64,000 nt of DNA from Alphaproteobacteria bacterium MarineAlpha11_Bin1 (GCA_002937455.1 PTJZ01000014.1:1-64000); one strand, 5' to 3'. Numbered from the stretch's first letter, positions 9,283-19,736 are shown. Translations and numbers: made by a program. The notes: generated by a model from the letters alone, not told the origin.

Positions 9283-9392
9283 TTTGATACTTCCTTTATC
9301 TCAGCAGCTGGCCCAGAACCATAAGCGAGGTCCAGCCTTCATAACTCAAATGCTCAGTGTTTGTTCGAATCTAAGGACGCACTGAGAACTGG

Positions 9393-12300
9393 TCAAGGTT
9401 CATAGCTATCAAGTAGTTCTGTATCCAGGAGCATCAATCTGGGTCCATCGGTCCACACCAGAATACACTCAACTATTTGATTTTTATATATTTCCCGTAA
9501 TAAGGCGCGATAAGCAGACATTTGTTGCAGATATAACACTGGAACATCCTCTGCTCGCGTCGGGGGAAGACGATTCGTCTTAAAATCAAGGATTTTGACC
9601 CCAATGGAATCAACTACCAACCGGTCTATTCGCCCGGAAATGGTAATCCCCCCAATAACACCTGCAACCGGAACTTCAGCTCGAGATCCGGGCCCAAAAA
9701 TCGACGCGTAGGCGTTATCGTTTAGCACCGTAAAGGTTTCAGCGATCAAGGTATCGATCTGGCCGGATTCTAAATTGTGAATCGGACACGAGAGAAACGC
9801 TCGCGCTGCCTCCACCCGATCGGCTTCTGCTAGATCGGGCAGGGTCTGTAGCAGACGATGCACCAATAACCCGCGCTGGAAGGAAAACCCCCGGTCGTCG
9901 CCCAACGGAGAGAGGGTCGCAGGCTCCGGAAGTGAGGGGCGCGACGGCACGAGCGGACGAGACGGCAACGGTTCCTCGGGTGCAGGCGCGTCGATCCAGC
10001 CGGGCAATCCCGGAATTTCAACCGCAGCGGTATCTTCCTCCACTTTGCGATCAGGCCTGGTGGTCTGGGGCATTTCCAGCCGCAACCCGTCACCGTGCCA
10101 TGCAATATCGAGGTCACCGTCCGGCCCTCCGGGATGGGAATTGAATTCAAATGACTGTGCAACTGGCTCCAGACCCCGCGAAATGACATTCCACCAAGCG
10201 GTTTCCGGGGCCGCGCGCCGGGCGCCGTATCCGGCAACATACAACCGGTCTTCCGCGCGCGTCATCGCGACGTAGAGCTGACGCCGATATTCTTGGTCCT
10301 GCCGGGTGCGTTGTTCGGCCGCCAGGCGCTGCGCCGTACGTTCCCGCACCCGTGATCGCGGCGGCCAGAGCAATACCTCCGTGTCCTGGTCAAGACAGCC
10401 GTCTTCATGAGTCCACATCAGCCCGCCGTCCGGCTGCGGTACTTGCATGGTATCGGCAAGGATCACAACCGGCGCCTGCAGACCCTTAGCGCCGTGAACG
10501 GTCATGATCCGCACCTCGTCGCGCAGCCCTTGATCGAGGTCGCGCTTGATCTGGGCGTCGCCTTCTTCCAGCCAACGCAGGAAGCCCTGCAGCGAAGGTG
10601 TGTGCGTTTGTTCGAAGGCGAGTGCTAGCGCGAGAAACTCGTCAATGGGATCGTTAGCTTCCCCGCGCAGCCGGGCCAACAGATGCGCACGGCCCGTCAT
10701 CGGACCCAGTATGTGAGCGAAAAATTCATATGGCGGCGAAAGATCAGCCCGGGCGAGCACGTCGCCAAGAGTACGGTATGCCGCCGCGCAGGCGGGATCG
10801 GTTTGCGCCATGCGACGCAATGAGGCCCAGACTGTACCGTCGCGGCGGTGACAGATCTCGAAAAGCTGCGCCTCATCGAAGCCTATCAATGGCCCTTTCA
10901 GGACAGCAGCAAGGTTGAGATCGTCATGCGGCATTAAGGCGAACGCGCCAAGCGCCGCCAGATCCTGCACCGCCAGTTGATCGGTCAACACCATACGGTC
11001 CAGACCTGCGACATCGACACCCCGGCTTTTAAGTTGACCTATCAAATTATCCACAAAGTCGGTACGTCGCCGTACCAGTACCATAATATCTCCGGGCCGC
11101 AGTGGGCGACCAGCACTAGGCAGGATTTCGCCTTCCTCTATCCAGCGAGATATCCGCCATGCAATGGAGTGTGCCAACCTGAACGGAGGTGTCATAGAAC
11201 TCTCAGAGAGATCAGCTATTTCCCAAGCAGACTGTTCTTTACGTGCCTCCGGCACCACGGGCGGCCATAGTTCCACCAGCCCGGCCTGACCGCGCCGGTG
11301 CGCCGTGTGTCCTATAGCGGTCGCCGACACCCCCTCGCGCGCGGCATCGTCCGCAAACACTGCGTCGACAGCCTGAAGAACGGCAGAGGTCGACCGGAAC
11401 GAAACATCAAGCGGTACCCGGTGCCAGTTCTGCCCTGCGTTGGTTACGCGTTGTTCGAAATAGTCGCTCATCGCCGCGAACTGGTCCGGCGCGGCACCCT
11501 GGAAACTAAAGATCGACTGCTTCTCATCACCAACCACAAACAGGGTGCGTTCGACCTCGCGCGCGCCGGTACCGGCGTGGAACTCGTCGACAATGGCGCG
11601 CACCACCGCCCACTGATCGGCGTTACTGTCTTGGGCTTCGTCGATCAGCACATGGTCAAGTCCGCCATCAAGCTTGAACAGCACCCATGGCGCCGCCCGC
11701 TCCACCAGTACCCGCGCCCGTAGGATCAGATCATCATAATCTAGCATCGCATTACGATGCTTGTGGTTCTCGTAACGGTCGATCAGCGCCGTCGCAATCG
11801 CTAGGATTGCCTCCGTCGCCTCCGCCGTCTGGATCGCCTTACGCTTTTTCTGAACCGCGAACACTCGGTTGGCCTCGCGCTGCATGACGTCGACGATATC
11901 GGGCATGACTTCGACGGCACCCCTGCCGGCGAGCTTCGTCCGGATCATTCCGCCGGCGGTGAGATAAACCGCCGCATAGGCGTCAAAACCCGCGACACGC
12001 CGTTCGGTTTCGTCGGCCAGCCAAGGCATCATACAACCAGCCTTTTCCTTGTCCTGTTTGCCCCCGGCCGCCAGAACCCCCGCGGCCGAGCGTAATCCCA
12101 ATTGGTCGATGGCGGCATCGGTGGCCGCGGATGTTAGCAGAGCATCAACCGTTTCCTCGGCTGCAACATTTAGTACTGCTCGGGTTGCCCGAATCGCGCC
12201 ATCAATGCCTTTATTGGCGAGAACCAGACGATGCAGTCGCCCGCGGCTGGATGCGATCGTAGCCATCAGATCAGCGAATTCGTCCTCGTGCACCCAGCCG

Positions 12301-12881
12301 GTGACGATGCCGAGAGCGTTGGCCAGCGCATAGTTGGCACCGCTTCGCGCAGTATTTAGTATTTCGTCGCGCGCCACCAGCAAAGCCTCCTCCGCGGTGC
12401 GTTCGTCCATCACCTTGAAATAGGGCGCGAGCCCGGCTTCTACCGGGAACCGTCCTAGCAGGGACTCGCAAAACGCATGGATAGTCTGGATCTTCAGACC
12501 ACCTGGTGTGTCGAGTACTTCGGCAAATAGACGTCGAGCGATCGCGTGTGTCGCAGGCGTCGACGTTTCACCGGACAAATCAAGAATGGCGGCATCTAGT
12601 TCAGACTCCGGCATAACAGCCCAGTTTCCCAGCAGACGGCGAATGCGGTTTTGCATCTCCGCCGCAGCGGCGCGGGTAAAAGTCAAACACAGGATCTTGC
12701 CGGCGGGGCTGCCGTTCAAAAGCAGACGCAAGACCCGATCGGCCAACACTTTGGTCTTCCCCGACCCGGCCGAGGCAGACACCCAGACCGATGCGTTGGG
12801 CGTCGAAGCGATCGCTTGGGCTCTGGTATTTACGAATCCGCCGGGTTTACCACCAATTTTTTGGACCGCCTCATCAGTCAC
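9393..12881 (-). CDS. addA: AddA, helicase-nuclease subunit of the AddAB recombination complex
   Basis: AddA is the UvrD-like 3'-5' helicase and nuclease subunit of AddAB. The complex resects double-strand breaks for RecA loading, replacing RecBCD. The 1162-residue product has Walker A ASAGSGKT at 36-43, Walker B in VLIDEAQDSN (about 413-422), later helicase motifs such as MTVHGAKGLQAPVV, and TRAEDRLYVAG. The C-terminal RecB-type nuclease has GRIDRLVVDS and ILDFKTNR (near 1090-1110). Its start overlaps the addB stop by 8 nt, so the subunits are translationally coupled. Confidence 0.97.
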   Translation of the reverse strand: MTDEAVQKIGGKPGGFVNTRAQAIASTPNASVWVSASAGSGKTKVLADRVLRLLLNGSPAGKILCLTFTRAAAAEMQNRIRRLLGNWAVMPESELDAAILDLSGETSTPATHAIARRLFAEVLDTPGGLKIQTIHAFCESLLGRFPVEAGLAPYFKVMDERTAEEALLVARDEILNTARSGANYALANALGIVTGWVHEDEFADLMATIASSRGRLHRLVLANKGIDGAIRATRAVLNVAAEETVDALLTSAATDAAIDQLGLRSAAGVLAAGGKQDKEKAGCMMPWLADETERRVAGFDAYAAVYLTAGGMIRTKLAGRGAVEVMPDIVDVMQREANRVFAVQKKRKAIQTAEATEAILAIATALIDRYENHKHRNAMLDYDDLILRARVLVERAAPWVLFKLDGGLDHVLIDEAQDSNADQWAVVRAIVDEFHAGTGAREVERTLFVVGDEKQSIFSFQGAAPDQFAAMSDYFEQRVTNAGQNWHRVPLDVSFRSTSAVLQAVDAVFADDAAREGVSATAIGHTAHRRGQAGLVELWPPVVPEARKEQSAWEIADLSESSMTPPFRLAHSIAWRISRWIEEGEILPSAGRPLRPGDIMVLVRRRTDFVDNLIGQLKSRGVDVAGLDRMVLTDQLAVQDLAALGAFALMPHDDLNLAAVLKGPLIGFDEAQLFEICHRRDGTVWASLRRMAQTDPACAAAYRTLGDVLARADLSPPYEFFAHILGPMTGRAHLLARLRGEANDPIDEFLALALAFEQTHTPSLQGFLRWLEEGDAQIKRDLDQGLRDEVRIMTVHGAKGLQAPVVILADTMQVPQPDGGLMWTHEDGCLDQDTEVLLWPPRSRVRERTAQRLAAEQRTRQDQEYRRQLYVAMTRAEDRLYVAGYGARRAAPETAWWNVISRGLEPVAQSFEFNSHPGGPDGDLDIAWHGDGLRLEMPQTTRPDRKVEEDTAAVEIPGLPGWIDAPAPEEPLPSRPLVPSRPSLPEPATLSPLGDDRGFSFQRGLLVHRLLQTLPDLAEADRVEAARAFLSCPIHNLESGQIDTLIAETFTVLNDNAYASIFGPGSRAEVPVAGVIGGITISGRIDRLVVDSIGVKILDFKTNRLPPTRAEDVPVLYLQQMSAYRALLREIYKNQIVECILVWTDGPRLMLLDTELLDSYEP

Positions 12882-15837
12882 GAGCCGACGACCATTCCTG
12901 CAACCGTTCCAGATGTTCGAAATCCGAATGCCGAGGTGCTATATCTGGATCCGGACGCGCGGCGTACGGCGTTTCTGGGTCGCCATAATAATCCAGCAAG
13001 GAAATCAGCCCCGCTAGGGCTTGCTCCGCAAGAGTCGAGGGATCGTCGCCCACATCGCGGATCTCGCCGGCCGGATCACCACCGGACAGCTTCCAGTAAG
13101 TCAGCGCGGTCACATTGCCAGGAGCAATATCACCGAACGCGCCGTGAACAATCATCGCCGCTTCCAGCGGCAGCTGAGGCGATAGGCCGGCGTTCACGTC
13201 CTTCTTAGCGGGGACGGCGCCGGTCTTGTAATCGACGATTTCGTAGCTGCCATCTGCCAACTCGTCGATGCGATCTGCGCGGGCGCGCAGCTGGAACGGC
13301 CGGCCGCCCCGGTCGATATTCAGAATACCGTGGACCTCGGTGAAGCGCTTTGTGGTTTCGGGCGCGCGTTCAGTTTCGAGGGCCACGACCCATACGGCGA
13401 TGCGCTCGAATCGTGGCCACCAGAATGCGCGAATACCTGGGCGATCCATCCATGGTGCGAACTCTTCCTCTCCAATTTCCAGCAACCGGCCGAGCGCGTC
13501 GTCGCCCTCCGCGTAACTCGAATCGCGAACGAAGCGGTCGATCGCGTTGTGGATAATCGACCCTCTGTCGGCAGCACTAGGATCAGAATCCACCGGATTA
13601 AGCGGCGACAGTTCTAGGATACGCCGGGCATAAACTGCGTAGGGGTCGCGTATGAGAGTTTCGACCTCCGTGACCGACAGCCGGTCGGGCCGCGAATCTA
13701 GGGGCGGTACAGGAGCGGGCGCTTGAAGGGGTATCCCTTCCCTGCGGGTGTCGATTTCATTCTGCCATGAAAGCCATTTTTCTTCGTCCCGGGCCCAGTC
13801 CCGCAAAACGGTAAGGCCACGTTCATTAGCAGACAGAAACGTCTCGATACGTGTTAGCCAGCGGGCGGGGACCGTGGGTGAGCCGTCGACCCGGGTGGAT
13901 CGTGTCACCACGGCATTTGGGGCCGATATAGCCTGAACGAAATCGTGCGCCGTGAGCCCGATACGCCGCTCTGGCGGAGCGAGACCGAACGCTTGGCGCA
14001 TCGGACGGCTCATCCACGGATCGGTGGCGGGTTCGGGTGGCCACACACCTTCGTTCAGACCGCCGAGGATAACCACATCTGCCTGTTGCATGCGGGCCTC
14101 GAGCAGACCCCAGATATTGAGCCGGGGGTGCTGCCCGTATTGCGGACGCACCACCACACCCGCCATCATCACATCCAGCAGGGCCGGCCAGTCACCCCCC
14201 GGTATCGGCGGCAGGACTTCCATCGAGGCACGAAGATCGTTGAAAAGGGCGGCGACGCCTTCCCCCGTCGGGCCAGCCCATAGCCGCTCGGTGCCGGTCT
14301 GGTCGTGCGACGACGCCAAGATCTCCGCAAAGGCGACATGGGCTTCCAACAGTTCTATCGCGTACACGCTGCGGCGATTCATGAGCTTCGTTAGCGGACT
14401 TGCCATTTCCGCGAGGCCCTCCACCCAAAGGGTCAGTGAAGTTTCCGGTTCAATATGGGCAAGCTGTTCATGCAGCCCACGGAACCCCGGCGCCGGGCGC
14501 GGGCCTCGCATAATCGCGATTTCTATCTCCCTCACCCGGTCGCGGAACTTTGCCGGGTCCATCCCGCCGGCCGCCAACGGATGCTTTAAGGTTGCCAGCA
14601 GCGGCACCGGTGCGGCATCCGCTCCCACAGCGTGAGCGGTAAGGCGAAGAAATACTCCGGGCACGGTGTCGGCAATCGGCGTACCGCCGGAATCGTCGAT
14701 ATCGATTCCCCACCGCCGTAGTTCGGCTGCTACCCGGCGCGCCAGACGGCGGTCAGGTGTGATCAGGGCAGCAGTACGCGCGTCGACTTCCAGAACTTCC
14801 CGCATAATCAAGGCGATCGCCAGAGCTTCTTGCTGCGGCCCGGGGGCGGTGACGACCCGGACACTCGAAAATGCCATACCCAGATCGCTAGGCGGGTCCT
14901 CCGCCGCCGTTGTCACTGGCGGCCGCAAGGCCAAATTCAACACATCAACACGGCCAGTGTCGTCGGAATCGCCACGTGTCCACGGCAAAACGTCGATAAT
15001 ATCGACGTTCATTCGCCGTAGCAGGTTGACCATCCCGAATTGCGCGTGGCCCGGACCCAGCGCATCGCGGCTGCTCTCGTCGAGCGATTGGTCAAGACCG
15101 GGCAGCACGACGGCGCCGTTCGGGAGGGACGCAACGCAGCACATCAGATCAGCGGTCGCGGGGATGCTACCGGTCGACCCCGCCGCGATAACGGGCCCGG
15201 CGGGCGGATTAGATTGCCACAGCGCGATCTGTGTCTCGATTAGACGGTTGCGGCGGTCCGCCGGGTCGATGCACCCCTGTTCGGCCAGAATAGACGGCCA
15301 ATTCTCGGTTACGATTTTCAGGAATTCCAGGGTCTCCTGCCAATGGCCAGCATAGCGTTCGGGAACGATCCGACCAAGTTTAGAAAAATCCAATCGTTCG
15401 GTCTGGGCCTCATCGAGCAGTCGGGCTAGCTCCCTCGCCAGCAATGCTGCATGGGCAGCGGACATATTTTCGTTGCCGACCATAATCAGACGCGATAGTA
15501 GCAGCTGCCGTCGCAGCGCCGGTATCGCGGGCGGCAAGTTTGTGTCTGGGGAGAACAAGGGCTCTTCGAAGGTAAGAAAGCTGAACTCGTCCTCGTCGAT
15601 ATCACCGATGGGTGTCATTTTCGGCAGCAGGACCGGTGCGCCGCCGGTCCCACGCAAAAATGCCTCGCTAAGGGCCCGGCAGGACCGCCGGGTGGGAAGC
15701 AAAACATGGACATCGGACAGCGTCTTAAGATCGGCTCCGTAGCGGTCTAGGATACCACTTACCAGCGCATCGAGAAACGCCGTACCCGGGGCAATCGTAT
15801 AAATTCTTCTGACGGTCGCCCGCACCGGGTGCTGCAT
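12874..15837 (-). CDS. addB: AddB, nuclease subunit of the AddAB recombination complex
   Basis: AddB is the partner subunit with a degenerate helicase fold and a second RecB-type nuclease. The alphaproteobacterial form is about 1000 residues, and this one is 987. The N-terminus carries VHVLLPTRRSCRALSEAFL. The middle has VVILGGLNEGVWPP (around residues 590-605), a hallmark of the family. The nuclease core has RADRIDELADGSYEIVDYKT near residues 865-885. It shares one base with the murU stop (TAATG) and overlaps addA, so it lies inside one operon. Confidence 0.96.
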   Translation of the reverse strand: MQHPVRATVRRIYTIAPGTAFLDALVSGILDRYGADLKTLSDVHVLLPTRRSCRALSEAFLRGTGGAPVLLPKMTPIGDIDEDEFSFLTFEEPLFSPDTNLPPAIPALRRQLLLSRLIMVGNENMSAAHAALLARELARLLDEAQTERLDFSKLGRIVPERYAGHWQETLEFLKIVTENWPSILAEQGCIDPADRRNRLIETQIALWQSNPPAGPVIAAGSTGSIPATADLMCCVASLPNGAVVLPGLDQSLDESSRDALGPGHAQFGMVNLLRRMNVDIIDVLPWTRGDSDDTGRVDVLNLALRPPVTTAAEDPPSDLGMAFSSVRVVTAPGPQQEALAIALIMREVLEVDARTAALITPDRRLARRVAAELRRWGIDIDDSGGTPIADTVPGVFLRLTAHAVGADAAPVPLLATLKHPLAAGGMDPAKFRDRVREIEIAIMRGPRPAPGFRGLHEQLAHIEPETSLTLWVEGLAEMASPLTKLMNRRSVYAIELLEAHVAFAEILASSHDQTGTERLWAGPTGEGVAALFNDLRASMEVLPPIPGGDWPALLDVMMAGVVVRPQYGQHPRLNIWGLLEARMQQADVVILGGLNEGVWPPEPATDPWMSRPMRQAFGLAPPERRIGLTAHDFVQAISAPNAVVTRSTRVDGSPTVPARWLTRIETFLSANERGLTVLRDWARDEEKWLSWQNEIDTRREGIPLQAPAPVPPLDSRPDRLSVTEVETLIRDPYAVYARRILELSPLNPVDSDPSAADRGSIIHNAIDRFVRDSSYAEGDDALGRLLEIGEEEFAPWMDRPGIRAFWWPRFERIAVWVVALETERAPETTKRFTEVHGILNIDRGGRPFQLRARADRIDELADGSYEIVDYKTGAVPAKKDVNAGLSPQLPLEAAMIVHGAFGDIAPGNVTALTYWKLSGGDPAGEIRDVGDDPSTLAEQALAGLISLLDYYGDPETPYAARPDPDIAPRHSDFEHLERLQEWSSARD

Positions 15838-16592
15838 TAGAACAGTAGTCGCACGCGGGCGCCTTCCTTCTCAAGAATTTCGGCATCGGCAACGTTGATC
15901 GCATCCGGCGTGCCAACGTGATACCAGTCACCGTCATGGGCCATACCGTAGAGGCGTTCCGATTCCAACGCACGTTCGTACAGCAAGTTCATGGAAAACG
16001 GTCCGGACGTCGCATCCCTAAACAGGCGCGGATGAAGTATCTGTAAGCCGGTGAAGACATAGGGTGCTATCTGCCGTTCCGGCCGCCGGGTTAGTTTGCC
16101 CATCGGGTCCATCATGAAATCACCGTCACCGTCATATCCCGTCGCCCGCACGGTCGCCGTCAACATTAACAGGGCATCCATCCGGTCGTCATCCCAAGCG
16201 CGAGCCAGCCGGTCGAGCGCCGGGATGGAAGAATCGCGCCAGACGATGTCAGCGTTGGCAGCATAAAATGCGTCGTCTCCCAAAAGGGGGAGTGCTTTGA
16301 ATATCCCGCCACCGGTTTCCATGAGCACGTCCTCGCGCGAGATATTTATCTTCGGGCCCGCACGGTTCGCCAAATGGTCCTCGATCTTTTCCGGCAGCCA
16401 GTGCGTGTTGACCACGACCTGCGCGACCCCTGCACCCTGCAACTTATCGATCGCCTGATCGAGCATAGTCCTGCCGCCGACTTCCAGTAGAGGTTTGGGC
16501 AGGGTTTGGGTCAGCGGCCGCATACGAAGGCCCAGTCCTGCAGCGAGGACCATCGCATGGGTCGGCACCCGGTATGACATCGTATAGGTCAT
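15837..16592 (-). CDS. murU: MurU-like N-acetylmuramate-1-phosphate uridylyltransferase
   Basis: The 251-residue sugar-nucleotide transferase has the signature MVLAAGLGLRMRPLTQTLPK at about 14-33 and the metal-binding AAND-like motif AANADIVW. With the adjacent AmgK-like kinase it fits the anabolic peptidoglycan-recycling route, which converts MurNAc via MurNAc-1-P to UDP-MurNAc and bypasses the fosfomycin target MurA. The route is defined in Pseudomonas; assigning it here rests on family plus pairing. The start at 16592 overlaps the amgK stop (ATGA). A glucose-1-phosphate transferase activity is the alternative. Confidence 0.85.
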   Translation of the reverse strand: MTYTMSYRVPTHAMVLAAGLGLRMRPLTQTLPKPLLEVGGRTMLDQAIDKLQGAGVAQVVVNTHWLPEKIEDHLANRAGPKINISREDVLMETGGGIFKALPLLGDDAFYAANADIVWRDSSIPALDRLARAWDDDRMDALLMLTATVRATGYDGDGDFMMDPMGKLTRRPERQIAPYVFTGLQILHPRLFRDATSGPFSMNLLYERALESERLYGMAHDGDWYHVGTPDAINVADAEILEKEGARVRLLF

Positions 16593-17605
16593 GCCGCCCG
16601 CCTCTCGGGCGGAACGATTCGTCGATCGACAGGCACATACTCGTCGAGCCAGCGTTTCAGCTCACCCAGCGACTGATGCGTCACCGCCCGTTCAAGCAGA
16701 CGCCACAGACGTGGCACGTGCCTCAGATATACGTCCTTGCCGTCGCGGTCGCGCAATCGCGTGAAAACACCGAGCACCTTGCAATGCCTCTGCGCGCCGA
16801 GGATAGCGCAGGAACGATCGAACGCAGCTGCATCGATTTCCGGAAAAGCGGCTAAGTATCGTACTCGCATTGCACTGGCGAGTTTGTCCGCCACATCACG
16901 GCGAGCATCTTCAATAAGCGAGACAAAATCATAGGAGACAGGGCCTTTCACCGCATCTTGGAAATCGAGCAATCCACAAGCTCCGATTCCTTCACGGGCA
17001 CTGACTCGGATTAGATTGTCTACATGAAAATCTCGGAGCACAAGCGTATCAGGTAATATCTTGGCTTTTGGCAGCAATCTACTCCAGATATCGTAATAAG
17101 AAGCGATCGCCTTTTCTTCAAGTTCCTGCCTCAACACTGCCGGGAGGTACCAATCCACCATCAACCCAGCCTCAGCCTTCATAAGAGCGTCATTATAAGT
17201 CTTAACGGTAGAGGGTAAGCGATCGGCAACCGGACGGCTATGCATATCTATCAAAACATCCACCGCCAGCTCGTAAAGGGGCTCTGGGTCAGTACCCGCA
17301 TCGAGAAGGCGAGAATAGGTATCATCTCCCAGGTCTTCGAGAAGCAGAAAGCCTTGCCCAACATCCTCGGCGAGGATAGCAGGCACGCTATAGCCGAGGT
17401 TGCGCAGCGTCCGCGAAATCAGCATGAATGGGCGAACATCCTCGAACTTCGGTGGTGCATCCATCAAAACCGCATGCTCTTCCGCCCTACTCACGCGTTC
17501 GTAGCGCCGGAAGGAAGCATCTTGGGCAAGAATAACCCTATCAGCCCCGGGCCAGCCGGCGGAGGCTAGAAACAAATCAATCATCTCGGAACGGCCAACC
17601 ATCAT
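16589..17605 (-). CDS. amgK: AmgK-like aminoglycoside-phosphotransferase-fold sugar kinase
   Basis: The APH-fold kinase has the catalytic loop VLRDFHVDNLI and the metal-binding GLLDFQDAVKGP, both typical of AmgK, which phosphorylates MurNAc/GlcNAc at the anomeric carbon. I place the start at 17605 (338 residues), where ATGATG overlaps the tsaE stop. A longer frame reaches 17710 but is inside tsaE, and MIDLF at 17584 is another candidate. The neighbour murU supports a role in cell-wall recycling rather than antibiotic resistance. Confidence 0.87.
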   Translation of the reverse strand: MMVGRSEMIDLFLASAGWPGADRVILAQDASFRRYERVSRAEEHAVLMDAPPKFEDVRPFMLISRTLRNLGYSVPAILAEDVGQGFLLLEDLGDDTYSRLLDAGTDPEPLYELAVDVLIDMHSRPVADRLPSTVKTYNDALMKAEAGLMVDWYLPAVLRQELEEKAIASYYDIWSRLLPKAKILPDTLVLRDFHVDNLIRVSAREGIGACGLLDFQDAVKGPVSYDFVSLIEDARRDVADKLASAMRVRYLAAFPEIDAAAFDRSCAILGAQRHCKVLGVFTRLRDRDGKDVYLRHVPRLWRLLERAVTHQSLGELKRWLDEYVPVDRRIVPPERRAA

Positions 17606-18066
17606 TTGGATTCCGATATCTCCGCGATGCGGGCCTCTTCTGACAATCCGGAAGTAAGGTGGACCACAATGGCACCAGCAGGAAGATATGCTTCTATTCG
17701 ATCTGCCCATTCAATAAGCGCCACGCCCTCCGCAAAAGCCTCCTCTAGTCCAATTTCCCACACCTCCTCTGGCTCGGAAAGCCGGTAGAGATCGAAATGA
17801 TAGATCGAGAAATCCGGTAAATCGTATTGCTGTAACAGCGTGAAGGTGGGGCTAGGCACCGCACCTACCTCAATCCCAGCGGCTTTACTCCGCGCCTGGA
17901 TCAGCGCACGTGCAAAAACCGTTTTTCCCATACCTAGGTCGCCGGTTAACGCTATTACAGTCCCGCGGCGCAGAGCAGACGCAAATTCAGCAGCTAGCGC
18001 TTCAGTTGCCCGCTGGTCTGGCAGGGTAACACTACGCATTCTTGTATATTTTCCGACACCAACCAT
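17602..18066 (-). CDS. tsaE: TsaE, ATPase for tRNA N6-threonylcarbamoyladenosine synthesis
   Basis: TsaE is the small P-loop ATPase that works with TsaB and TsaD to put t6A on tRNAs reading ANN codons. The Walker A motif GDLGMGKT is at 42-49. The family motif SPTFTLLQQY and the FDLYRLSEPEE / LIEWADRIEAYLP motifs follow. It is 154 residues from 18066. An internal ATG at 18039 (MRSVTLPD) gives 145 residues and may be the true start: neither has a clear ribosome-binding site, and the 18066 ATG sits in the loop of a CCAAC/GTTGG hairpin. It heads the amgK-murU-addB-addA run. Confidence 0.94.
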   Translation of the reverse strand: MVGVGKYTRMRSVTLPDQRATEALAAEFASALRRGTVIALTGDLGMGKTVFARALIQARSKAAGIEVGAVPSPTFTLLQQYDLPDFSIYHFDLYRLSEPEEVWEIGLEEAFAEGVALIEWADRIEAYLPAGAIVVHLTSGLSEEARIAEISESK

Positions 18067-18345
18067 TTTGTTGGTTTATCCCCAGCGCCGATTCCACGCA
18101 ACGGTTGGAAAGTGGCCGAATGATATATCAATAAGGCCCATCCGCGGCCAAGCGAGGCTCTCACCTCAACCCCAATAGGCCAAAAAAGACAGACGATATC
18201 CCGGACAGAGTAATTTGTTCAGCGCTCAGAGGCTTCTGTTCCGAAGATCTGCTTTAATGGAGTGTTAATCATGAACCCACTACACGCTAGAGGGCCAAGA
18301 TTATCAACGACATCACCCAGTTGGGAGTAATTGATTAGCGGTCGG
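18067..18345. other. Intergenic region between ahcY and tsaE
   Basis: About 280 bp with no credible coding frame on either strand. A short inverted repeat (CCAAC/GTTGG) sits at its left end over the tsaE start. The tsaE operon promoter should be here, but I see no strong hexamer pair. Confidence 0.6.
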
Positions 18346-19641
18346 TTAGTATCGGTAATGATCTGGCTTATAAGGACCCTCCACATCGAGTCCTAGATAT
18401 TCTGATTGCTCCTTGGTCATCTGGGTAAGATTTACACCTAGTTTTTCCAAATGCAGTGCCGCCACCTTTTCGTCCAAGTGCTTAGGCAGCACATATACCT
18501 CTTTCTCGTACTTGGCGCTGTTATCCCAGAGTTCCAGCTGAGCAATCACTTGGTTCGTAAAAGACGCACTCATCACGAAACTCGGGTGCCCGGTCGCACA
18601 ACCAAGATTCACGAGCCGGCCTTCCGCTAGAATGATCAGTTTCTTGCCGTCAGGGAATTCGACCTCGTCTACCTGAGGTTTCACATTATCCCACTTATAG
18701 TTTCTGAGTGCCTCGATCTGAATTTCGCTATCAAAATGGCCTATGTTGCACACAATTGTGCGATCTTTCATCTCACGCATGTGGTCAAGCGTGATCACAT
18801 CGATATTTCCGGTCGTAGTCACAAAAATGTCGCCGATAGACGCGGCTTCTTCCATTGTAACCACTTCGTAACCTTCCATCGACGCCTGAAGGGCACATAT
18901 CGGATCAATTTCCGTCACAAGAACTCGAGCACCCTGATTCCTGAGCGATGCCGCCGAACCCTTACCAACGTCTCCGTACCCGGCCACAACCCCGATTTTT
19001 CCTGCGACCATAACGTCGGTGGCACGTTTGATGCCATCAACCAAGCTCTCGCGGCAACCATAAAGGTTGTCAAATTTGGATTTTGTAACCGAGTCATTGA
19101 CGTTGATCGCTGGAACCAAAAGTTCACCCTTCTTCACCATCTCATAGAGACGATGAACTCCAGTCGTGGTCTCCTCTGATAGGCCTTTTACATCTTGTAA
19201 CATTTCAGGGTATTTCTGATGCATCATCAGAGTAAGATCGCCTCCATCATCGAGGATCAGATTTGGCGTCCACCCGTTAGGTCCGGTGATGGTCTGCTCA
19301 ATACACCACCAAAATTCTTCATCGGTTTCCCCCTTCCAAGCAAAAACTGGTACACCGGCGGCTGCCACAGCCGCCGCAGCTTGGTCTTGCGTAGAAAAAA
19401 TATTACACGATGACCAACGGACTGTCGCACCAAGCGCTATCAAAGTCTCGATCAATACCGCGGTCTGAATTGTCATATGCAGACAGCCGACGATCCGAGC
19501 TCCTTGAAGAGGCTTTTTATCACCATATTCTTCTCGAAGTGCCATTAGGCCGGGCATTTCGGTTTCGGCGATCGCGATCTCTTTGCGACCCCATTCGGCG
19601 AGCGACAAGTCAGCAACTTTGTAATCGTTTTCGGTGCTCAT
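18346..19641 (-). CDS. ahcY: Adenosylhomocysteinase
   Basis: This cytosolic enzyme splits S-adenosylhomocysteine into adenosine and homocysteine, relieving product inhibition of methyltransferases. The 431-residue length is normal. The NAD-binding Rossmann motif [10 protein letters not shown] lies near 220-229. The substrate-site segments are [16 protein letters not shown] and GHFDSEI, and the protein ends in the family terminus [15 protein letters not shown] ([11 protein letters not shown]). A TTGGAG ribosome-binding site precedes the start. The leader upstream is structured (see 19642-19731). Confidence 0.98.
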   Translation of the reverse strand: MSTENDYKVADLSLAEWGRKEIAIAETEMPGLMALREEYGDKKPLQGARIVGCLHMTIQTAVLIETLIALGATVRWSSCNIFSTQDQAAAAVAAAGVPVFAWKGETDEEFWWCIEQTITGPNGWTPNLILDDGGDLTLMMHQKYPEMLQDVKGLSEETTTGVHRLYEMVKKGELLVPAINVNDSVTKSKFDNLYGCRESLVDGIKRATDVMVAGKIGVVAGYGDVGKGSAASLRNQGARVLVTEIDPICALQASMEGYEVVTMEEAASIGDIFVTTTGNIDVITLDHMREMKDRTIVCNIGHFDSEIQIEALRNYKWDNVKPQVDEVEFPDGKKLIILAEGRLVNLGCATGHPSFVMSASFTNQVIAQLELWDNSAKYEKEVYVLPKHLDEKVAALHLEKLGVNLTQMTKEQSEYLGLDVEGPYKPDHYRY

Positions 19642-19731
19642 CTACAGGCTCCAATGTTTATTATTCGAGAATCAAGGCGTTTAAATCCAATGTTATTTCC
19701 ACCATCGGGCGATGTGCGAAACTTTGGATTT
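19642..19731 (-). promoter_or_regulatory. Structured 5' leader of ahcY, possible cis-regulatory RNA
   Basis: On the minus strand the leader begins with AAATCCAA (19731-19724), which can pair perfectly with TTGGATTT (19690-19683). The enclosed 33 nt hold a second hairpin CATC-gccc-GATG. The same 5' arm can instead pair with TTGGA of the ribosome-binding site (19650-19654), because AACATTGGA is repeated at 19694-19686 and 19658-19650. The two pairings exclude each other, which would permit a translational switch. It does not match the SAH or SAM-II riboswitch consensus as I know them. Confidence 0.45.
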
Positions 19732-19736
19732 AGATG

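Noticed and set aside
13952..14635. 227-codon plus-strand frame antisense to addB
   Set aside because: It is a GC-rich shadow of addB with an arginine/serine-rich product.
16589..17605. Aminoglycoside resistance gene
   Set aside because: The kinase pairs with a MurU-like transferase in a core operon and has AmgK-type motifs, so a sugar kinase is far more likely.
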